64,000 nt of DNA. Origin: Micrasema longulum. Lineage: Eukaryota > Arthropoda > Insecta > Trichoptera > Brachycentridae. Location: contig JAGVSM010003945.1 of the NCBI GenBank assembly GCA_022494885.1, positions 302,840 to 366,839 of the forward strand, read 5' to 3'. Below, in pieces: positions 58,565 to 64,000 of this stretch. Within the stretch, counting starts at the first letter, position 1, and each line of letters begins with the position of its first letter. Both the position numbers and the translations under genes were made by a program. The notes below the pieces were generated by a model, which saw only the letters and a list, made by a program, of their open reading frames with translations, did no database searches and was not told the origin of the DNA.

Positions 58565-58640
58565 GTCAGTACACATTATTATACACACACAATTATACAT
58601 TATACACACAATAATAATTCTACATTATACACGAACAATT
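58565..58640. repeat. ~25-bp imperfect tandem repeat, three units
   Basis: Units built around acattatacac(ac)aa followed by ttat/taataattct occur three times. Confidence 0.65.
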
Positions 58641-58697
58641 ATTTTTTTAAGCCTAAAAGACAATTCTGATAAAAAGGGTTAGGGTTGGTTCTACGCG

Positions 58698-59145
58698 TCC
58701 AAGCGGATGAAGAATACAGTTCTGTGTATGAAATAGATCCCAGAATCCTGGACGAGTGTTCCAAATTAATTGATGGGTTTCTCTCAGGTTCACACATTTT
58801 TCGATCATTTTTGAGATCCCAGTTCGATTCTTGGAAATATCGACGAAAAATATTTTTTGTAAACGTTGTTTTACCCTGTAAAATTTCACCGTCCCCTGGG
58901 GTGATATTCAAAACGCTTTTGCGGCCGTAGAATAAGCTTTTATCTCGTGTACTTACATACAAAATACGCGAGATAAAAGTGTTTTCTACAGGCGCGAGAG
59001 CGGTTCAGAAAAGCACGGCTGGAATGGAACCTCGAGCAAAAAACTGTTTGCCTTGCCTTAATGTAAAAATATGATCGAGATACGCTGCATTTGGTGCACT
59101 AATGCAGTGCCCTATGAGCCCTCATGTGCGACAAGGGTTTGGTGG
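58698..59145 (+). mobile_element. SINE family 2 with an inserted palindromic sequence
   Basis: The 5' part (gtccaagcggatgaagaata, atcctggacgagtgttcc, box-B-like gatcccagttcgattcttgg, tttcaccgtcccctgg) is followed by about 150 bp of unrelated sequence, then the 3' part (tgatcgagatacgctgcatt, tgcactaatgcagtgcccta). The insert contains the inverted repeat at 58926-58980. Confidence 0.75.
58926..58980. repeat. Inverted repeat, 21-bp arms
   Basis: gtagaataagcttttatctc(g) pairs with cgagataaaagtgttttcta(c) at about 18 of 21 positions, including a perfect 11-bp cttttatctcg/cgagataaaag core. It is probably a MITE core. Confidence 0.8.
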
Positions 59146-60390
59146 TGAATGTTGTCATATTTGTAAATAGTTCTACAAAAGTAATATAATGTCATGATAT
59201 GTGAAACAGCTAAAAGTAAACAATAAAATATGACTTCGTAATAAAAAAAGCACAATGACACTTTTCCAGATAGCGGATAGAAGATAAGAATTATTTAAAT
59301 TCTTACGCAAATGTTTAATCTTGGCTAGATCTTATAATGGCTCATTACATTAACATATTTCTATGTTTTAAACTAGGAAAACCAAAATCACTAGCAAACG
59401 AGTGGAGACGAAAAAAATAAAAAAGCTCGAAAATTCACATAAAGATTTATAATATTCTATGGCGTTTTAAAACAATGAACAAATATAAACAAATGCTTCT
59501 GTACTCAATGACGTATTATTAAAAAGACTTGAGCGTTCCAAATTCTACCGATTTTTCGGTAGATCTACCGATTTTGGGAGCAATCTACCGTTCTACCGAA
59601 TTCGATGGTAACTCTACTGATTTTTAAATATCCTAAACATTGACATATTAATGATTTTAAAAAGCAGTGACACGAAAACGTACCAATAGTAATTGAGTTT
59701 GTTTATTTATACCAGGGCCGCATTCAACGATCATGCATATTCTACAGAGAATTTGAGGATACGTATTTCGCGCATAAAAAAGTTTGTATTTTAACATTAG
59801 TTTTTGGTGGATCCCAACAAGATTGTTTTATTAAATTCTTTTTAATAATTTCGATCTATTATTTCTATTTGCTGGATTATGGGAATGAAAAAGTAATATT
59901 ATCTCACATTTATTATATTTTACAAACGTATTCGTATCAGTGCATCCCTGTAAGTAAGAAAAGCTTCGCAATTGTGCCACTAGGTGTAGTTTGATGTTTC
60001 CAAAAAATAGTTTTTGTATATGAATATTTTTTGTTTTAAGCTTTGTTAATCACTTACGAACAAATATTTACCAATGCAAAGTTACACAATCCTTTTTACA
60101 ATGTTCATCCGAAAGGTTTTTACACGCTTTCATGACACAATCAGGCATTTTCGTTTCGATTCTACACGTCACGCCTGGCTGGCAGCCGAAGAACGACTAA
60201 ATACGCGCTGAGCGTTTGGGCATGAGTCAATAATCTTAATATTATTGGCTATATTTATGACATAACAGCAGTCACCTTTCTCCCCGCTCTGCAAAGAAAC
60301 TGAATGCTACGCAAAGCCGCCGTGTGTGAAGAGCATTGTAACTTTGAAAAACAAAACAGATTTATTGTTTATTAGTCAATACAATCCGAT
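59146..60390. other. Non-coding; CTACCG-rich patch at 59540-59625
   Basis: Between 59540 and 59625 'tctaccg' or a close variant occurs about six times, some inverted (tctaccgatttttcggtaga). The remainder shows nothing recognisable. Confidence 0.45.
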
Positions 60391-60394
60391 TTAT

Positions 60395-60485
60395 AGAATA
60401 AGTAGAACGAGATACGTTGCGTTTATTTTACCAATGTAGTGCCCTATGCACCCCCGGGATGGGAAAGGGGTATAATGATTAAGAT
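60395..60485 (+). mobile_element. SINE family 2, 3' tail only
   Basis: gaacgagatacgttgcgttt, accaatgtagtgccctatgc, gggaaaggggtataatga. Confidence 0.7.
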
Positions 60486-62560
60486 TTTAATGATCAGTTT
60501 TGAGTGTGAGCTAGCATAACTAGCTAGCATAGTATTGGTAGAATTTTTCCAAAATCTAACCAAACGTTAGATCAATAAAACCGGTTTTAAATTGTACATT
60601 TTTAGGTAATGTAAGTTATATAATGATAATTTGTAATTTATCAATTTAAAGAAAATACTAAAGTACCCATCAAACTAAGCAAACCGGTTTTAGGTTACCA
60701 ACCCAAATTCATTGGTTAATATTACAATAATTAACTTATTTTCTATAACGAGTTATTTTTCAAAATAACATGGAGAACTAAACAATATTTATGATCTACA
60801 AAATGTAAATTACAGATAAGTTATCCAACTTATCAAATTCATGAAAAAACGGAAAAAATTTACATATTTCACGTTCTAGAATTTTCTTACAGAAAACCGA
60901 AAAAGTTATTCACTAATTTGAACAAATAAATTAACTCACGATCCATATTTGAGATAAGGGAGAATATTGAAAACCTTTCCGAATTCCATGTAGTGCGCAA
61001 TGTTAGCCGAAAAGACAGAATCACTAATTAAAAGATTTTAGTAGGATGTCAAACATTATCCGAATAATTAGCAAATAAATCGGAGCAAATAAATTATAGG
61101 AGTTTGCGCCTTTATTTCTACATACAATGACTTGTTGAAATGACGCAACAAGCAATTGTGTTCGGAAATAAATTTTAGATGATTTTTTTCCCATAGAGCC
61201 AAGAAGTTCATATAGAAGTTTTAAGATAGGAACATTTTAAAGTGCTAATTGAGATTTTTTGAGGAGTTTAAAACCTTAAAACTTTTGATTAAAGGTTTTC
61301 CTCAAAAAATGGAGATGTCGAATAAAGAATTTGTACACAAAAACTTTGATATAGAGTTACTCACATATTTCATTATACAATATTAATTAGATATATTATG
61401 TAACATGAACATTTACAAACTAAATTAATCAAAACAAGTCTAACAAGAAACAGGATACCTAAGAATACATTTCATTGTATTTTGCTGTACAGCGTTCGCT
61501 GAACGATCCTAAAGATCAAACTCCGGATAAAATATCTCGTCTAAGGATCCAATTAGTGTTAGTACAAGGAGCTTCGGCCTCCAGATGAAATAAAAAATAA
61601 TAACAAAGGTTAAAGGACGACCCGAATCAGAATACATGAAAAAAACGTAAGGATATCAAGATTAGGGATGTTTTGCCTATTTTCGAAATAATTCTACCAT
61701 TTGCAAACAAAATCTTTTCATGTTAAAGTTAGGACACACGAAAGGCATAAAGATAAGTTTATTTTTAAAGAACATTGTACTAAGTATACAAAATGTGAAC
61801 TTGCGATGAATGAACGGTACAAAACGTTTCGTGTTTTATATATTTGGAAAAGTTTGTCTTCACCGAGTAAAAAAAAAACAGATAGTTTTTATTTCCGCTT
61901 AAACTGTTTATTACGTCAAATAATTGGGCTACATTTTTGGGCTGTTTTTGGCAAAAAAAAGTCCAGAGAACCTAAAATTCGAAGATTTTCATGGGTCCTA
62001 AACAATTTGAATTTTTAACACATTTTAATTCAAACCATTGCATTGTACAACACTATATTAATTTGTATTCTCCATCACATACGTGATACTTGTTATCAGG
62101 TATTTGTTACTCGTTCTTCAGTGTATTTTTATTTATTTATTAAGCCCTAATCAGAACCTAGTGGTCCATAAAGAACTCCATCGGAAAAGTGCACGTAGTG
62201 TATTCCGTTGTGTTACAGGAAGTATCTCATTCATGATCACTGCACGTGTCCCATTCAAGGAAATGTATGATTTTTAGAAAAACACATAAACCGAGAGGGT
62301 TATGCTGTAGCGAATTCGATAAAACTTAATTTTAAATATCCTAAGAATATCAGCTTGAAATATAATATACATATATAAATTGGTGTACCCGTTTCAACTT
62401 CAATGCATAAATTAAAACAAATTGCCTTAACACAAAATTATTTTCTTAAACAAAAAACTTGAAATATGTCTAGCTTGTTTCAGTCCGATTTTTATCATGG
62501 TGTTGATGTTGCATACTTAAAAAATATTTTTTGAGACAGAAGTGTATTTTTGGGAGACGA
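60486..62560. other. Non-coding AT-rich stretch
   Basis: The 105-codon plus-strand frame at 61701-62018 is the longest outside repeats, but it has low-complexity Lys-rich composition, no recognised domain and no splice support. A LINE-tail-like ggagcttcggcctccagatg is at 61569-61588. Confidence 0.4.
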
Positions 62561-62565
62561 TTGTC

Positions 62566-62738
62566 CCATTCATGAGCCAATGACAGGTCATAAGCCCTGT
62601 AAATGCTTAGACTTCCATATTCCCTTCTCAATTATGTTTTCCCTTTCTGTTGCAATAAATTTAAATATGAATAACTCCCTAGGGAGAAAATCCAGCCAGT
62701 CAGCAAGCATTTGGATATACTCAAACATTGTCGACGTA
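62566..62738 (+). mobile_element. Foldback family FB1, right arm and tail only
   Basis: tgagccaatgacaggtcata, agccctgtaaatgcttagac, ttccctttctgttgcaataa, ctccctagggag, aatccagccagtc, actcaaacattgtcga. The left arm is missing. Confidence 0.8.
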
Positions 62739-63455
62739 TTTTTATGGTTATAATTCAAACAATTTTTTTGACACAATCCATTTTGATTCTACTCTTTTGT
62801 CTTACCTATTTTTATCACTATTTAAACGTGGATTTCATTAATAGATAGTATTGTTGGAAAATTATAAAAAAAAGTATTTGAGAGGTTACGATGTTTTTTC
62901 TTTTATTTCAAAGATAGTTTATGTAGGATAATCAAACGTAATAAACATTTTACGTCGATTTTATGGGAATAGAACCCGAGACCTCATACATTAGACCATA
63001 GCTACCGCGGGGCACCCACAAACAACGACTGTATTAGTACCTACGTACAAACTGATGGAAAAATTTGAACCTAAATAAAAAAGTAGTCTTCAATCAACCG
63101 TTACAAACTGACAAGCATCATATTAAAGTGTCCCGAATAAATCATTAATTGAAGAAAACAGCAGTTATGTTTTTATTAGATAAACGATTCTCGCCCACAC
63201 AATGTCCAATTGAATTCGCCGATCCGAGGATGAAAAACTTAAGTGCTTAATGAGATTATTTCGACAACAAAATTTCCGTGCCTTTCAAACAACGACAATC
63301 GAAAAATCCAAATATTTAGCAGTTTGGGGAAAAAAATATAATAAACTGCTTTGAAGTAAAAAATATTAGAAAACAATAAATTGTTGTTGTATTGGATGCA
63401 TCGATTTATTTATTGGCTTGACGGATGGAGTCTACTTCAAATGATACATCAAAAA
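62739..63455. other. Non-coding; one tRNA-like SINE head in reverse
   Basis: 62955-63010 (gggaatagaacccgagacct, ccatagctaccgcgg) is the complement of a tRNA-like box B/box A head of uncertain family. Otherwise nothing was recognised. Confidence 0.4.
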
Positions 63456-63459
63456 CTGT

Positions 63460-63490
63460 GTCCGGGCGGATGAAGAATACAGTTAGGTAT
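63460..63490 (+). mobile_element. SINE family 2, 5' fragment
   Basis: gtccgggcggatgaagaata followed by cagtta, identical to the start of the copy at 29653, then unrelated sequence. Confidence 0.7.
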
Positions 63491-63837
63491 TTTATACGCT
63501 TGACAAAAACACGTTTTTGGTAGGTAAATGTAACAATGCCCCAATTAATGCGACGTCCGTCCAGCTCCAATGTTTACCTAAAACTATTTTTTTAAGACTA
63601 AGTTTGCGTTCGGCAGTGAATAATTGTATTCGCTCGGTTCGCTCCAAACAAACAATTATGAAAATAACGCACGAAAAAATGAATAAAAATGAATAATGTT
63701 TAGTAAATGATAGAAAAAATACACTTACTTATTTAATTTTTATTGGCTTTATGATATTTTTGATTATTATTTTAAGTACATTAAGTACAGTAGCATTTTT
63801 TAAAATTTAACATCCTTGTAAGGCTTTTAATATCGTC

Positions 63838-64000
63838 AACAATATTTTGAGTTTGTCCAAATTTTTGTTGACAAGGACTGGATTCAACTCCCTGGGGAGC
63901 TGTTTATATTAACATATTACAACAGAGATGAAGAACATTTAAGCTTAAACCAGCCATTGACAGGTCATAAGCCCTGTAGATGCCTAGACTGCTATATTAC
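63838..64000. mobile_element. Foldback family FB1, rearranged copy running off the window
   Basis: The complement of the right tail (caacaatattttgagtttgt, ggactggattcaactcc) and the outer arm (acaacagagatgaagaacat, ttaag) is joined to arm sequence in the other orientation (cttaaaccagccattgacag, gtcataagccctgtag). It belongs to the same subtype as 54286-54722. Confidence 0.75.

Noticed and set aside
61701..62018. 105-codon plus-strand frame.
   Set aside because: Lys/Phe-rich composition typical of AT-rich chance frames; no domain, no splice context, no repeat support.

Overview
This is eukaryotic, AT-rich DNA from an arthropod, most likely an insect and plausibly a moth or butterfly. The host gene has introns of 0.3 to 1.8 kb with GT-AG borders. 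The repeats are RTE-like, CR1/L2-like and Jockey/R1-like LINE fragments, Penelope-like pieces, tRNA-derived SINEs, and many inverted-repeat DNA elements. The order assignment is inference from repeat style only.

Only one host gene can be supported. Seven exons on the minus strand, between 9554 and 1654, join in frame into about 503 codons of a Rho guanine-nucleotide exchange factor of the ARHGEF10/ARHGEF10L family. In transcript order they hold a Gly/Pro-rich N-terminal piece, the DH catalytic domain, and the atypical PH-like region. The more N-terminal exons and the C-terminal beta-propeller are not seen. The 3' part must lie beyond coordinate 1. The 5' part lies somewhere to the right, in or beyond the remaining 54 kb, which is therefore either a giant 5' intron or upstream/intergenic DNA.

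The rest, 9.6 to 64 kb, has no recognisable host exon. It is a mosaic of decayed transposable elements: an RTE LINE with a nested CR1-like tail (13.7-14.8 kb), a 61-bp minisatellite (15.0-15.4 kb), an abutting MITE pair (21.9-22.2 kb), a hAT-like block rich in TTTCGGCCGAAA-type palindromes (27.4-28.0 kb), a SINE split by a LINE (29.7-30.95 kb), Penelope-like remnants (32.9-34.4 kb), a roughly 530-bp giant hairpin (39.9-40.4 kb) belonging to a family with six copies here, a second SINE split by a LINE (40.8-41.7 kb), a Jockey-like LINE beside a TIR element (42.2-43.6 kb), and several pairs of diverged unclassified repeats. Nested insertions give a relative-age record. TE-poor stretches (about 10.2-12.3, 16.5-20.5, 24.4-27.2 and 59.1-62.5 kb) show no gene that I can support.

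I see no clear evidence of a new biochemical system. The most unusual structures are the minisatellite that is open in all three minus frames, the giant foldback family, the two SINEs each split by a LINE 3' end of the same tail type, and the diverged repeat pair that keeps splice-site-like motifs.
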